Positions 46,746 through 56,086 of a stretch of DNA of 64,000 bases are shown here, piece by piece. Numbering within the stretch: the stretch's first letter is position 1; every line of letters starts with the position of its first letter. Under the pieces are notes generated by a model. It was not told the DNA's origin. It saw only the letters and a program-made list of their open reading frames with translations, and did no database searches. Origin of the DNA: Undibacterium_A arcticum (lineage in GTDB: Bacteria; Pseudomonadota; Gammaproteobacteria; Burkholderiales; Burkholderiaceae_D); assembly GCF_042660705.1 (NCBI RefSeq), contig NZ_JBHSUQ010000001.1. One strand, 5' to 3'. A program made the position numbers and the translations under genes.

Positions 46746-48440
46746 TCAGCCAGTCACTGCGCCCTTGCTGGCCGATGATGCCAATGCCGCAAATTTCGCC
46801 AGCACGCCGCGGGTGTAACGTGGCGCCGGCGCCTTCCAGGCAGCGCGGCGGCGCGCGATTTCATCATCGCCGACATTCAGCTGGATCAGCAAGCGGTGCG
46901 CGTCGATCGTAACCGAATCGCCCTCCTGTACCAAGGCGATGGTGCCTCCGGCGTAGGCTTCCGGCGCCACGTGGCCGACCACCATGCCCCAGGTACCGCC
47001 CGAAAAACGGCCATCGGTGACCATGCCAACCGACTCGCCCAATCCCTTGCCGATCAGCGCCGAAGTGGGCGCCAACATTTCCGGCATGCCCGGCGCGCCT
47101 TTCGGTCCCAGATAACGCAGCACCAGCACGTCGCCAGCCTTGATCTGGTCGGCCAGGATCGCGTCCATCGCAGTGTATTCATCGTCGAACACACGCGCAG
47201 GGCCGGTGATGACCGGATTTTTCAGGCCGGTGATCTTGGCGACGCAGCCTTCGGGCGACAGATTGCCTTTCAGGATTGCGAGATGGCCCTGTTTGTACAA
47301 GGCGCGATCGATGCTGCGGATCACATCCTGATCGGCGGGCGGCTGATCGGGCACCGCCGCCAGTTCTTCGGCCAGGCTGCGGCCAGTAATGGTGATGCAG
47401 TCACCGTGCAGCAGGCCGGCGTTCAGCAGCAGTTTCAGCACCTGCGGAATGCCGCCGGCCTGGTGCAGGTCGGTTGCGACGTACTGCCCGGATGGCTTCA
47501 GATTGCAGATCACCGGCACCTTCTGACGCACCCGCTCGAAGTCGTCGATCGTCCATTCCACCTCGGCGGCATGCGCGATCGCCAGATAATGCAGCACCGC
47601 ATTGGTCGAGCCGCCGGTGGCCATGATTAGCGCCACCGCGTTCTCGATCGACTCGCGGGTAATGATGTCGCGCGGTTTCAGGTCGCGCTTGACCGCCTCC
47701 ACCAGCACGCGCGCCGATTCGGCAGCGGAGCCGGTTTTCTCGTCGTCGGGATTGGCCATGGTCGACGAATACAGCAACGACATGCCGAGCGCCTCGAACG
47801 ACGACGACATGGTGTTGGCGGTGTACATGCCGCCGCAGGAGCCGGACGACGGGCAGGCGTTCTTCTCGATGCCGTCGAAATCCTCCTGCGACATGCGCCC
47901 TGCAGTGAATTCGCCGACTGCTTCGAACGCCGATACGATGGTCAGGTCCTTGCCCTTCCAATGACCCGGCTTGATGGTGCCGCCGTAGACGTAGATGCCC
48001 GGCACATTGGTGCGCGCCAGCGCGATCATGCCGCCCGGCATGTTCTTGTCGCAGCCGCCGATCACCACGCAGCCGTCCATCCATTGGCCGTTGACTGCGG
48101 TTTCGATACAGTCAGCGATCACTTCGCGCGAAATCAGCGAGTACTTCATGCCCTCGGTACCCATCGACATGCCGTCGGAAATGGTCGGCGTGCCGAATAC
48201 CTGCGGATTGGCGCCGGCTTCCCGGATGGTGTTGATCGCGATATCTGCCAGCTTCTGCAGGCCGGAATTGCACGGCGTGATGGTCGAATGGCCATTCGCG
48301 ATACCGATCATCGGCTTGTCGAAGTCGGCCTTCTCGTAGCCCATCGCGTAATACATCGACCGGTTCGGGCTGCGAGCCACGCCCTGGGTGATGTTTTTCG
48401 AGCGACGGTTGTATCCGTTTTGCTTGGGCTGGTCGGCCAT
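46746..48440 (-). CDS. ilvD: dihydroxy-acid dehydratase
   Basis: 564 residues from MADQPKQNGYNRRSKNITQG. Fe-S enzyme of isoleucine, valine and pantothenate synthesis. Cluster cysteines in VIGGCDKNMPGGM and CPSSGSCGGMYTANTM, plus CNSGLQKLAD near the N-terminus and VTDGRFSGGTWGMVVGH near the C-terminus. Divergent from a LysR gene with an inverted-repeat operator between. Confidence 0.96.
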   Translation of the reverse strand: MADQPKQNGYNRRSKNITQGVARSPNRSMYYAMGYEKADFDKPMIGIANGHSTITPCNSGLQKLADIAINTIREAGANPQVFGTPTISDGMSMGTEGMKYSLISREVIADCIETAVNGQWMDGCVVIGGCDKNMPGGMIALARTNVPGIYVYGGTIKPGHWKGKDLTIVSAFEAVGEFTAGRMSQEDFDGIEKNACPSSGSCGGMYTANTMSSSFEALGMSLLYSSTMANPDDEKTGSAAESARVLVEAVKRDLKPRDIITRESIENAVALIMATGGSTNAVLHYLAIAHAAEVEWTIDDFERVRQKVPVICNLKPSGQYVATDLHQAGGIPQVLKLLLNAGLLHGDCITITGRSLAEELAAVPDQPPADQDVIRSIDRALYKQGHLAILKGNLSPEGCVAKITGLKNPVITGPARVFDDEYTAMDAILADQIKAGDVLVLRYLGPKGAPGMPEMLAPTSALIGKGLGESVGMVTDGRFSGGTWGMVVGHVAPEAYAGGTIALVQEGDSVTIDAHRLLIQLNVGDDEIARRRAAWKAPAPRYTRGVLAKFAALASSASKGAVTG

Positions 48441-48513
48441 GACGATCTCCTGAATAAGCAATGATTAAGTAAAGAGCAAGAGTGCCTTGCACAAAGCCAT
48501 GTGTCAAATATAT

Positions 48514-48549
48514 GATTCGTTTCTTATTAATATGAAACAGATATGAATC
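48514..48549. promoter_or_regulatory. nested inverted repeats between ilvD and LysR
   Basis: GATTC-GTTTC (48514-48523) is mirrored by GAAAC (48534-48538) and GAATC (48545-48549) around TTATTAATAT. Location in the 165-bp divergent intergenic region and the AT-rich core fit a LysR-type operator; this is inferred. Confidence 0.45.
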
Positions 48550-48605
48550 GCTGCAAACGAAGATTGCAACTGCGTGTTGCGGCGATGCTCTGATGAAACC
48601 GATCC

Positions 48606-49511
48606 ATGAACATTGATTTACGGCAGTTGCGTTACTTTGTCGCGGTCGCCGAAGAACAGCATTTCGCGCGCGCCGCGCTGCGCCTGCACATGACGCAGCC
48701 GCCGCTATCCCAGACCATTCAGGCGCTGGAGGCGGCGCTTGGCTGCGCGCTGTTCGACCGCAGCAAGCGCAGCGCGGTGCTGACCGCAGCCGGCGCCGCG
48801 CTGCTGCCGGAAGCGCGCCGGCTGTTGCTGCAGGCCGAGGCCCTGCCCGATCTGGCCCGCCGCGCGGCATCCGGCGAAAGCGGCCGGCTGGCGCTGGCCT
48901 TCGTGTCGAGCGCCGACTACAGTGTGTTGCCGCCGCTGCTGCGCGAGTTTCGCGGCCGCTATCCGCAGGTGCAGATCGATTTGCGCGAAGCCACCACCGA
49001 CATCCAGCTCGACGAATTGTTGCAGGGCCGAATCGACGCCGGCTTGCTGATCCCGCCGCTGCCGGAAAAGGCGCTGGCCGAGCTCGATTATCTGCCATTG
49101 CTGCGCGAACCGCTGGTGCTGGCGGCGCCAAAGAAAACGCCGGGCTTGCGCGGCACCACGACAATCGCGCTGGCGACACTGGCCGCGCACAGCGATCTGC
49201 CGCTGATCATCTTTCCGCGCCGGCTGGCACCCGCGCTGTACGATGCGATCCTCGGCTGCTTTCGCGCTGCCGGCCTGACGCCGCAGATCGGGCAGGAAGC
49301 GATCCAGATGCAGACCATCGTCGGCCTGGTATCGGCCGGCATGGGCATCGCCCTTGTGCCACAATCGGTATCGAATTTGAAACGTCCCGGTGTCGAATAC
49401 CGGGCGCTGGCGGGCGACACGCCGCTGGTCGAAACCGGCTTGGCCTGGCGCCGCGATAATCGTTCGCCGGTATTGCGTGCCTTTTTAAAACTATTAGGAA
49501 AGACTTCGTAA
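48606..49511 (+). CDS. LysR-family transcriptional regulator
   Basis: 301 residues. Helix-turn-helix in residues 1-60 (LRQLRYFVAVAEEQHFARAA, QPPLSQTIQALEAALG, LTAAGAALLPEARRL) and an effector domain (GRLALAFVSSADYSVLPPLL, GLVSAGMGIALVPQSV). Divergent from ilvD and immediately followed by lgt (no gap). The position suggests control of ilvD, but the type resembles BenM/CatR-like aromatic regulators as much as IlvY; effector unknown. Confidence 0.9.
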   Translation: MNIDLRQLRYFVAVAEEQHFARAALRLHMTQPPLSQTIQALEAALGCALFDRSKRSAVLTAAGAALLPEARRLLLQAEALPDLARRAASGESGRLALAFVSSADYSVLPPLLREFRGRYPQVQIDLREATTDIQLDELLQGRIDAGLLIPPLPEKALAELDYLPLLREPLVLAAPKKTPGLRGTTTIALATLAAHSDLPLIIFPRRLAPALYDAILGCFRAAGLTPQIGQEAIQMQTIVGLVSAGMGIALVPQSVSNLKRPGVEYRALAGDTPLVETGLAWRRDNRSPVLRAFLKLLGKTS

Positions 49512-50318
49512 ATGCTGACCCACCCGATGCCCGACCCCGTTGCGTTGTCGCTCGGCCCGCTGGCCGTGCGCTGGTATGGACTGATGTATCTGCTGGCATT
49601 CGCGCAATTTCTGCTCCTCGGCCGGCAGCGCATCCAGCAGCCGCATATTGCCGCGATCGGCTGGAAAAAGGAAGACCTGGACGACATGCTGTTCTATGGC
49701 GTGCTGGGCGTGATCATCGGTGGCCGTCTCGGTGAGGTGCTGTTTTACCGGCCGGCATTTTTTCTGGAGCATCCGCTGGAAATAGTGCAGGTCTGGCATG
49801 GCGGCATGTCCTTCCATGGCGGATTTCTTGGCGTGCTGATCGCGATGGCATGGTGGGCGCGCAAGATCGACCGCAATCTGCTCGATGTGCTCGATTTCAT
49901 TGCGCCGTTGGTGCCGCTCGGCTATGCCGCCGGCCGGATCGGCAATTTCATCAACGCCGAACTGCCGGGCCGGCTGGCAGATCCGTCACTGCCATGGGCC
50001 ATGATCTGGCCCAACGTCGATAACCTGCCGCGTCACCCGTCGCCGATCTATCAGGCGCTGGTCGATGGCGTGCTGCTGTTTGTGGTGCTGTGGCTGTTCT
50101 CGCGCAAGCCACGACCGCGGATGGCCGTCAGCGGCCTGTTCGCGCTCGGTTATGGCTGTGCACGCTTCTTCACCGAATATTTCCGTATGCCAGATTATGA
50201 GGTGAGCTTCGCCGGCATCACGATATCGGCCGGTCAGATGCTGTCGCTGCCGATGATTGCACTGGGGCTGGTGATGTTGGGATTGGCTTACCGGAAAACA
50301 GGTTCGCGCCCGGCCTGA
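49512..50318 (+). CDS. lgt: prolipoprotein diacylglyceryl transferase
   Basis: 268 residues, seven membrane helices. Signature blocks LAVRWYGLMYLLAF, VIIGGRLGEVLFY, VWHGGMSFHGGFLGVL, PLVPLGYAAGRIGNFINAEL and GYGCARFFTEYFRMPD. Transfers diacylglycerol to the lipobox cysteine in the inner membrane, the first step in lipoprotein maturation. It starts at the base following the LysR stop, so the two are probably co-transcribed. Confidence 0.97.
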   Translation: MLTHPMPDPVALSLGPLAVRWYGLMYLLAFAQFLLLGRQRIQQPHIAAIGWKKEDLDDMLFYGVLGVIIGGRLGEVLFYRPAFFLEHPLEIVQVWHGGMSFHGGFLGVLIAMAWWARKIDRNLLDVLDFIAPLVPLGYAAGRIGNFINAELPGRLADPSLPWAMIWPNVDNLPRHPSPIYQALVDGVLLFVVLWLFSRKPRPRMAVSGLFALGYGCARFFTEYFRMPDYEVSFAGITISAGQMLSLPMIALGLVMLGLAYRKTGSRPA

Positions 50319-50399
50319 TCGTCAGGCACGCTATCGGACGCCAACGCGAACCATGGCGCCAGGATTGTTACGCGACGGGCCGGCGGGCTCCGGGGTCGG

Positions 50400-52637
50400 T
50401 TAGCCGGCAGCGTCTTCCATCGCTTCGCTCAACGCCCGCCCGACCAGCCCATCAAGTACCATCCGTTGCGCGTGACCGTCGCGAAACGACTGCTCGAGCT
50501 GCTGGGCCGACATCGAGAACGCTTCCTGCCGCGCTTTGGTGGTGAAGATGAACAGGCTGCGCAACGGGCTGACCCAGGCAATCTTGACCTTCTTCGGAGC
50601 ATCGCCTGCTGGCGTGAATTCGAGCCAGGCGCCGCGCTCCAGACCGGCGACCGTGGCGACAAACTCGTCATCCGGCACCACCGTTTGCTGCTGTGTCTGG
50701 GCCCGCTTCTCGAGCCGCCTTTCGGTGGCCTTTTGCGCCGCCTCGACCGCGATTTCAAGCTGGCGCTGCGGCGACAATTCGAGCGGCGCCCGCACGATCG
50801 AGGCGTGGCATTCGGCCAATTCGGAGAAGAAGCGCAGCCGATCGGCATCTTCCCATTTAATGACATTGAGCCATTTATTGACCATCGTCAGCAGAGCTGG
50901 CAGCTTGGTGATCAGCTCCTTGCGCTGCTCCTGCGAGATCTTCGGCTTGACGCTCCAGATCAGCTCGTCCATGGTCTGCAGCGCGTGTTGCAGCGCCTGT
51001 GGCTTCTCGTCCCTGACGCTGTAGGCCAGGGATAACACCGACACCCATTTCGCCTCGAGAAAAGTCTCGACAAACGGCACCACCTCGCCGCTGCCGATGC
51101 GCTGCGCGACTTCGCTTTTGGCTGCAGTGTGGGCCTGCGCCAGTTTTTCCCGCTGCAGTGCTTCGGTGATCGGTGTTCTGAGCACGCCGGCCGCGGCCTG
51201 CTCTTCCTCCTCTGCCAGGAAGCGTTCGAGGTCGCTGACAACAATCGAGAACAGCGAGATTTCGCGATCAAACTCTTGCTGCACGCGACCGACATTGCGC
51301 TTCATGGTCTGGTACAGCGGATCGTCGTAGCCTTTGGTCGGATCCCACGCCACGCTCGACTTGCTGAGCAGTTCGATCAGGCGTCGCGCCGGATGCGCCT
51401 CCTCGAAGAAGAACTCCTTGTCGATCAGCGCCGCCTTCAGGATCGGGATCTGCAGCAGGCCGATCAAGTCCTTGATTTCCGATGGAATATTGGTATCGCG
51501 GAAGACCGTATCGAAGACCTTGGTCAGCAGATCGATGGTGTTTTCATCGAACTGCGTCAACGCATGCCGCGGCACCTGACCCTTGATCTCTGCCAGGCGT
51601 GAACTATGCGGCGGTACCGCGCCAGTGCCCGAGGCGTCGCCGCCAAAGCCCTGATCAGCGATGCGCTGTTGCAGATCGGCCAGAAACCCATACAGTTGAC
51701 GGGTCGCGCCCGATGCCTGCGGCGCCGGCCCGGGATAATCGGCCCGCAGCATATTGGCCAGGCGCAGGCCGGAGTCGCCGCGTTGCTCAAACACATCGGC
51801 AGCAGCGGATGTGGCGGCAGCGGCGACGATGTCGTCGGGTGCCTCGGGCGCGGCAAACATGCGTTTCAGTTTTTGCAGCAACGCGGTCTCGGCGCTATCG
51901 TCCTTGCGCGTTGCGTCGGAATGGCCGTCGGTTTTCTTGATGCGGTACGATTCCTGCAGATCGGGCAGAATGCCGTCCGCAATCAGCGCGTCGTTCAGGG
52001 CCTGCAGCAGCGGCGACAACTGCAGGAACACGTCGGGACGCAACAATGGCATCACAAGATGGTGCGATTCGGGATCCGGGTCGAAGTTGCGCCAGGCGAG
52101 GTTAATGGCGGACAGAAACACTTCAGGGCGGAACGGATTCTGCGACAGCGACAGTTCGTCCCGCTGCAGCAGGTTGGCGAGCCGGATGTTCAGTGCGTGG
52201 TAGGCATCCGCATGCTGTTGCTCGAATGGTCGGCTGCCGGCACCGATTTGCAGCTTGTTGTCCATTTCCTCATACGACACCAGCGACAAGGCGCCATCGG
52301 TTTTCGCCGCCGCCGGATACGAACCGCGCTCGAGCATGCCCAGTTCGCGCTGCAGGTTTTCCTTCAAGAAAGCCGCTGCCAGATGCTGGAAGGCATAACT
52401 ATTGTTCTTGAGCAGATTGGACACGTTGAAGCTCAGATTGGCTTCGCGCGAGTCGGTACTGGTTTCCGATTGCTGCATCAGGGCATCCGCCAGTCGCGCC
52501 GAGAACGCGTCGTGCTGGGCACCGGCGAGATTCAGCGCCACCGGCAACAGGTCGCGCAGAATCTCGCTGCGGCGCGATTGCGCCGTAGCCGCGTTGGCCG
52601 ACATACTGCTCGTTTGCCCTGAGGAAGTGAAAGCCAT
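50400..52637 (-). CDS. DUF1631 domain-containing protein
   Basis: 745 residues starting MAFTSSGQTSSMSANAATAQ. Large cytoplasmic, mostly helical protein: LLPVALNLAGAQHDAFSARL, FRDTNIPSEIKDLIGLLQIP, LRFFSELAECHASIVRAPLE. A PilZ-like C-terminal stretch follows (LERGAWLEFTPAGDAPKKVK then KIAWVSPLRSLFIFTTK). DUF1631 proteins are found in many Beta/Gammaproteobacteria; earlier labels such as thymidine phosphorylase are not supported. The C-terminal segment resembles the PilZ fold but lacks a clear RxxxR motif. Monocistronic. Confidence 0.85.
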   Translation of the reverse strand: MAFTSSGQTSSMSANAATAQSRRSEILRDLLPVALNLAGAQHDAFSARLADALMQQSETSTDSREANLSFNVSNLLKNNSYAFQHLAAAFLKENLQRELGMLERGSYPAAAKTDGALSLVSYEEMDNKLQIGAGSRPFEQQHADAYHALNIRLANLLQRDELSLSQNPFRPEVFLSAINLAWRNFDPDPESHHLVMPLLRPDVFLQLSPLLQALNDALIADGILPDLQESYRIKKTDGHSDATRKDDSAETALLQKLKRMFAAPEAPDDIVAAAATSAAADVFEQRGDSGLRLANMLRADYPGPAPQASGATRQLYGFLADLQQRIADQGFGGDASGTGAVPPHSSRLAEIKGQVPRHALTQFDENTIDLLTKVFDTVFRDTNIPSEIKDLIGLLQIPILKAALIDKEFFFEEAHPARRLIELLSKSSVAWDPTKGYDDPLYQTMKRNVGRVQQEFDREISLFSIVVSDLERFLAEEEEQAAAGVLRTPITEALQREKLAQAHTAAKSEVAQRIGSGEVVPFVETFLEAKWVSVLSLAYSVRDEKPQALQHALQTMDELIWSVKPKISQEQRKELITKLPALLTMVNKWLNVIKWEDADRLRFFSELAECHASIVRAPLELSPQRQLEIAVEAAQKATERRLEKRAQTQQQTVVPDDEFVATVAGLERGAWLEFTPAGDAPKKVKIAWVSPLRSLFIFTTKARQEAFSMSAQQLEQSFRDGHAQRMVLDGLVGRALSEAMEDAAG

Positions 52638-53255
52638 GATGTTGCCAATTCCGAAGAATTTTTAAATGTCGATCTGGCGTCTGGCGCGTCCTGCGTGGCG
52701 CCTGCTTCGCGATTGTCCGTTTGCTATACAGACTGCGACGAGACGACGGATGATTCATGATCCAAGGTAAAAATATTCGCAGCAGCTGTGAACTCTTTCC
52801 ATATACTCATGCCATCGGCAAGGCATTGCGCATATATTCTGAGCGATCACTGCACATACTCACAAACTGCACCCCTGTCAATATCCCAGCAATGGCCCTA
52901 TTTTCGAGCGTAAATAGGCCCCAAATATGGACCCGTCAGCGTGGAATAGTGTCGATTATGCGCTTAATTTAGAAAATATTTCCGTAGAGCATTAAAATAT
53001 TAATGCCTGTAGCAAATCGATCACTTTAAATTGCAATTGATGCAAGAATCGGTCATGACGTGACAGAAATGGCTCGCGTGCGACATTGGCCCCGAGGCTC
53101 GACCCTGCGCCTCACTTGGCAGCGCCGAAGTCCGACGCAGGCGCACTTCCCCCCTGGCATCAGCCAGTCTGCAGATCGAAGCATTCCGATCGGCCAATCC
53201 GCTCAAATGGCTTTGCCAAAGCGGCTTGCCGCGCCGGAATGAACTTCCTTAGCCG
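52638..53255. other. 618-bp intergenic region without a supportable gene
   Basis: AT-richer than its flanks between 52750 and 53060, with several TATA-like stretches (for example around 52968-53010). Short frames on both strands lack homology and ribosome binding sites. It probably holds the DUF1631 promoter and acquired or decayed DNA. Confidence 0.4.
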
Positions 53256-53474
53256 TCAGGCGGCCTGCTGAGCGGGCGCCTCAAGCGGAGGCGTGCCGCT
53301 CTTGAACAGCGTCATTAATTGCTGCCGCAATTCCGGCGTGTCCTGATGCTTATGCACCGCGACCGCATGTTGAACCGCAGCGTCGAGCAGCTCGGCGTCG
53401 CTGTCCGCACACAGTGCCACTGTGCATTTGCTGTCGCTCGGAAATTCGCGACAATCGATGTATTTCCGCGCCAT
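53256..53474 (-). CDS. DUF1059 domain protein
   Basis: 72 residues from MARKYIDCREFPSDSKCTVA. DUF1059 features: MxRKYIDCRE start, CTVALCADSDAELLDAAVQH, AVHKHQDTPELRQQLMTLF. GGAGCC precedes the ATG. Small cytoplasmic protein of unknown function, often stress-linked. It lies 23 bp downstream of the DUF4864 gene and is probably co-transcribed. Confidence 0.85.
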   Translation of the reverse strand: MARKYIDCREFPSDSKCTVALCADSDAELLDAAVQHAVAVHKHQDTPELRQQLMTLFKSGTPPLEAPAQQAA

Positions 53475-53497
53475 GATGGGCTCCTTATTCGACGGGG

Positions 53498-53938
53498 TTA
53501 AATTGAAACGCTGGTCGTTTCCAGCAAATGGCAGCCGTCGATCTTCCATTTGCCGTCCGTCTCACGTTCCATCCGATAAATTGCGATCCAGACATGGCTG
53601 TCCGGACTGGTCAGGCGCACGATCAGCAAGGTATCGGCACCGATGACTTGCGCTCCCGAAAACAACACCGCCCGGTGTCGGTAGATCGGGCCGTATTGCT
53701 CCTTGACCAGACGCATGAAATCGTCCGGACTACCCAATCTGCGACGGCTAGCCTGCGTCGTCAATGCAAACGCCGCCGGCGCATCATCGTCCTCGAATGC
53801 ATCAAATTGGGATTGCACCACCTCGCGAATGGCTCTGGTGTCGGCTGCACTGAGCTCGGAGACAGATGCAGAAACCGGAGCCAATGCCAGCATTGGCACC
53901 CACACCAGCCCCGCCATCAAGAATGATCTTCGCCTCAT
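53498..53938 (-). CDS. exported DUF4864 protein
   Basis: 146 residues: signal peptide MRRRSFLMAGLVWVPMLALA (twin-Arg-like RRR start but without the full Tat motif), then VVQSQFDAFEDDDAPAAFAL, PDDFMRLVKEQYGPIYRHRA, and YRMERETDGKWKIDGCHLLE of the NTF2-like DUF4864 family. Periplasmic; function unknown. The start at 53938 fits the signal peptide. Confidence 0.82.
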   Translation of the reverse strand: MRRRSFLMAGLVWVPMLALAPVSASVSELSAADTRAIREVVQSQFDAFEDDDAPAAFALTTQASRRRLGSPDDFMRLVKEQYGPIYRHRAVLFSGAQVIGADTLLIVRLTSPDSHVWIAIYRMERETDGKWKIDGCHLLETTSVSI

Positions 53939-54106
53939 GTTGCCGCCAGATTCACTTTGCCGGAATCGGCCCAGACTGTTGGCGGCCCGAGGCCGCCAAC
54001 TCGTGCAGAAACGCCATCCAATTGCAGCTGCCACGACTGACTAATTGGAGTGCGTATCTGCCGCCAATATCCGTCGCTCCAGATGATATTTCGCAAGCCA
54101 AAAAAC

Positions 54107-54134
54107 AAAAAAGCAGCCTGCAGGCTGCTTTTTT
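54107..54134 (-). terminator. rho-independent terminator of the acyl-CoA dehydrogenase operon
   Basis: Perfect palindrome AAAAAAGCAGCCTG and its complement with flanking A/T runs, 37 bp after the acyl-CoA dehydrogenase stop. Confidence 0.85.
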
Positions 54135-54170
54135 GTCGGTTGCGCTGGTCCGCTGCGCTGCAGCACTTCC

Positions 54171-55979
54171 TTAGAACTGATCCTCGCTCAATGCCAGAAC
54201 GCCGACGCTGCCGTCCACGATTGCGGTGCGGTAGCTGGCCGCCTGCGACAGGAAGTGCTCGGCAAAGAAGCGCGCGGTAGATATCTTGGCCTGGTAAAAA
54301 CTGGCGTCGCCTGTACCCGATTGCAGCTGTTGCGCAGACACCAGCGCCGCACGCGCCATCTGCCAGCCACCCAGTACGATGCCGGCCATTTTCAGGTAGG
54401 GCACGCTGCCGGCGAACACCGCCTTGATGTCGGACTTCATGTTGCCGGCAACATAGTCGACCACCTGTTCCAGCGCTACCGCGCCGGCTTCCAGCTGCTG
54501 CGCAATCACCTGCAAATCGGCAGCATGGGTCCCGGCACCGGCCTTGATGGCCACCAGTTCGGCGACGGTTTGCTGAACCTGGGCCAGGATGGCCTTGGCC
54601 GTGGCACCACCATCGCGCACCGTCTTGCGACCGACCAGATCGTTGGCCTGGATGGCGGTGGTGCCTTCGTAAATCGTCAAGATCTTGGCGTCGCGATAGA
54701 GCTGGGCGGCACCGGTTTCTTCGATGAAACCCATGCCACCGTGCACTTGCACGCCGGTCGAGGTAACGTCGAGCGACATTTCGGTCGACCAACCCTTGAC
54801 GATCGGCACCAGGTATTCATAGACCGCCTCGTTGCTCTTGCGCACCTCGGCATCGGGATGGTGATGCGCCACGTCACTGGCCGCGGCGGCAACGTAAGCC
54901 AGCGCGCGCGCCGCTTCCACCTGCGACCGCATCGACATCAACATGCGGCGTACATCGGGGTGGTGGATGATGGTGACCGGACCGGCAGACCCGGCCAGAT
55001 CGCGCGACTGCACGCGGTCCTTGGCATACGCTACGGCCTTTTGGTAGGCGCGTTCCGCCACTGCCACGCCCTGCATGCCGACCGCAAACCGCGCCGCGTT
55101 CATCATGATGAACATGTATTCGAGACCGCGGTTTTCCTCGCCGACCAGGGTGCCGATCGCACCGCCGTGGTCGCCGAACTGCAATACCGCTGTCGGGCTG
55201 GCCTTGATGCCGAGCTTGTGTTCAATCGATACGCAATGGGCATCGTTGCGTGCACCCAGCGTGCCGTCGGCATTGACCAGGAATTTCGGCACGATGAACA
55301 GGGAAATCCCCTTCACGCCGGCAGGCGCCTCGGGGGTGCGCGCCAGGACCAGATGGACGATATTCTCGGCCATGTCGTGTTCGCCGTAGGTAATGAAGAT
55401 CTTGGTGCCGAAGATCTTGTAGGTGCCATCGTCCTGCGGCACCGCACGGGTGCGCACCGCCGCCAGATCCGAGCCGGCTTGCGGCTCGGTCAGGTTCATG
55501 GTGCCGGTCCATTTCCCGGTAATCAGATTTTGCAGATAGGTACTCTTCTGCGCGTCGGTGCCGGCTGTCATCAAAGCCTCGATCGCGCCATCGGTCAGCA
55601 GCGGGCACAGCGCGAACGACAGGTTGGCCGAATTCAACATTTCGATGCACGGTGCGGCAACCAGCTTCGGCAAACCCTGACCGCCAAATTCGACCGGATG
55701 CTGCACGCCCTGCCAGCCTGCGTCACCATAGGACTTGAAAGCTTCCTTGAAACCCGTGGTGGTGAAGACCTGGCCGTCTTTCCAGTAGCTCGGCTCCTTG
55801 TCGCCGGCAAAATTGAGCGGCGCGATGACTTCGCCGGTGAACTTCGCGTTTTCTTCCAGCACCGCTTCGACCGTTTCCGGCGTCGCGTCTTCGCAGCCGG
55901 GCAAGGCATGGACTGCGGACAGGTCGGCCAGTTCGTTGATGACGAACAGCATGTCTTTCAGTGGGGCGTTGTAGCTCAT
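54171..55979 (-). CDS. acyl-CoA dehydrogenase, long C-terminal-extended type
   Basis: 602 residues from MSYNAPLKDMLFVINELADL. FAD-dependent first step of fatty-acid or related acyl-CoA oxidation. Blocks TGKWTGTMNLTEPQAGSDLA, KIFGTKIFITYGEHDMAENI, MMNAARFAVGMQGVAVAERA, VHGGMGFIEETGAAQLYRDA, KILTIYEGTTAIQANDLVGR. The last 130 residues form the AcdA-type extra C-terminal domain. Encoded 107 bp downstream of etfA, so its electrons would go to ETF. An inverted repeat AAGCCACAG/CTGTGGCTT lies in the gap (55999-56062). Confidence 0.94.
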   Translation of the reverse strand: MSYNAPLKDMLFVINELADLSAVHALPGCEDATPETVEAVLEENAKFTGEVIAPLNFAGDKEPSYWKDGQVFTTTGFKEAFKSYGDAGWQGVQHPVEFGGQGLPKLVAAPCIEMLNSANLSFALCPLLTDGAIEALMTAGTDAQKSTYLQNLITGKWTGTMNLTEPQAGSDLAAVRTRAVPQDDGTYKIFGTKIFITYGEHDMAENIVHLVLARTPEAPAGVKGISLFIVPKFLVNADGTLGARNDAHCVSIEHKLGIKASPTAVLQFGDHGGAIGTLVGEENRGLEYMFIMMNAARFAVGMQGVAVAERAYQKAVAYAKDRVQSRDLAGSAGPVTIIHHPDVRRMLMSMRSQVEAARALAYVAAAASDVAHHHPDAEVRKSNEAVYEYLVPIVKGWSTEMSLDVTSTGVQVHGGMGFIEETGAAQLYRDAKILTIYEGTTAIQANDLVGRKTVRDGGATAKAILAQVQQTVAELVAIKAGAGTHAADLQVIAQQLEAGAVALEQVVDYVAGNMKSDIKAVFAGSVPYLKMAGIVLGGWQMARAALVSAQQLQSGTGDASFYQAKISTARFFAEHFLSQAASYRTAIVDGSVGVLALSEDQF

Positions 55980-56086
55980 TTGTGTCTCCAAAAGAATCAA
56001 GCCACAGAGATCACAAAGGCACCGCGCATTTCCTGTGCGTGCATTTGCAGCCCCTGTGGCTTGTTGTTACCTGTCTGTCTTGTAGA

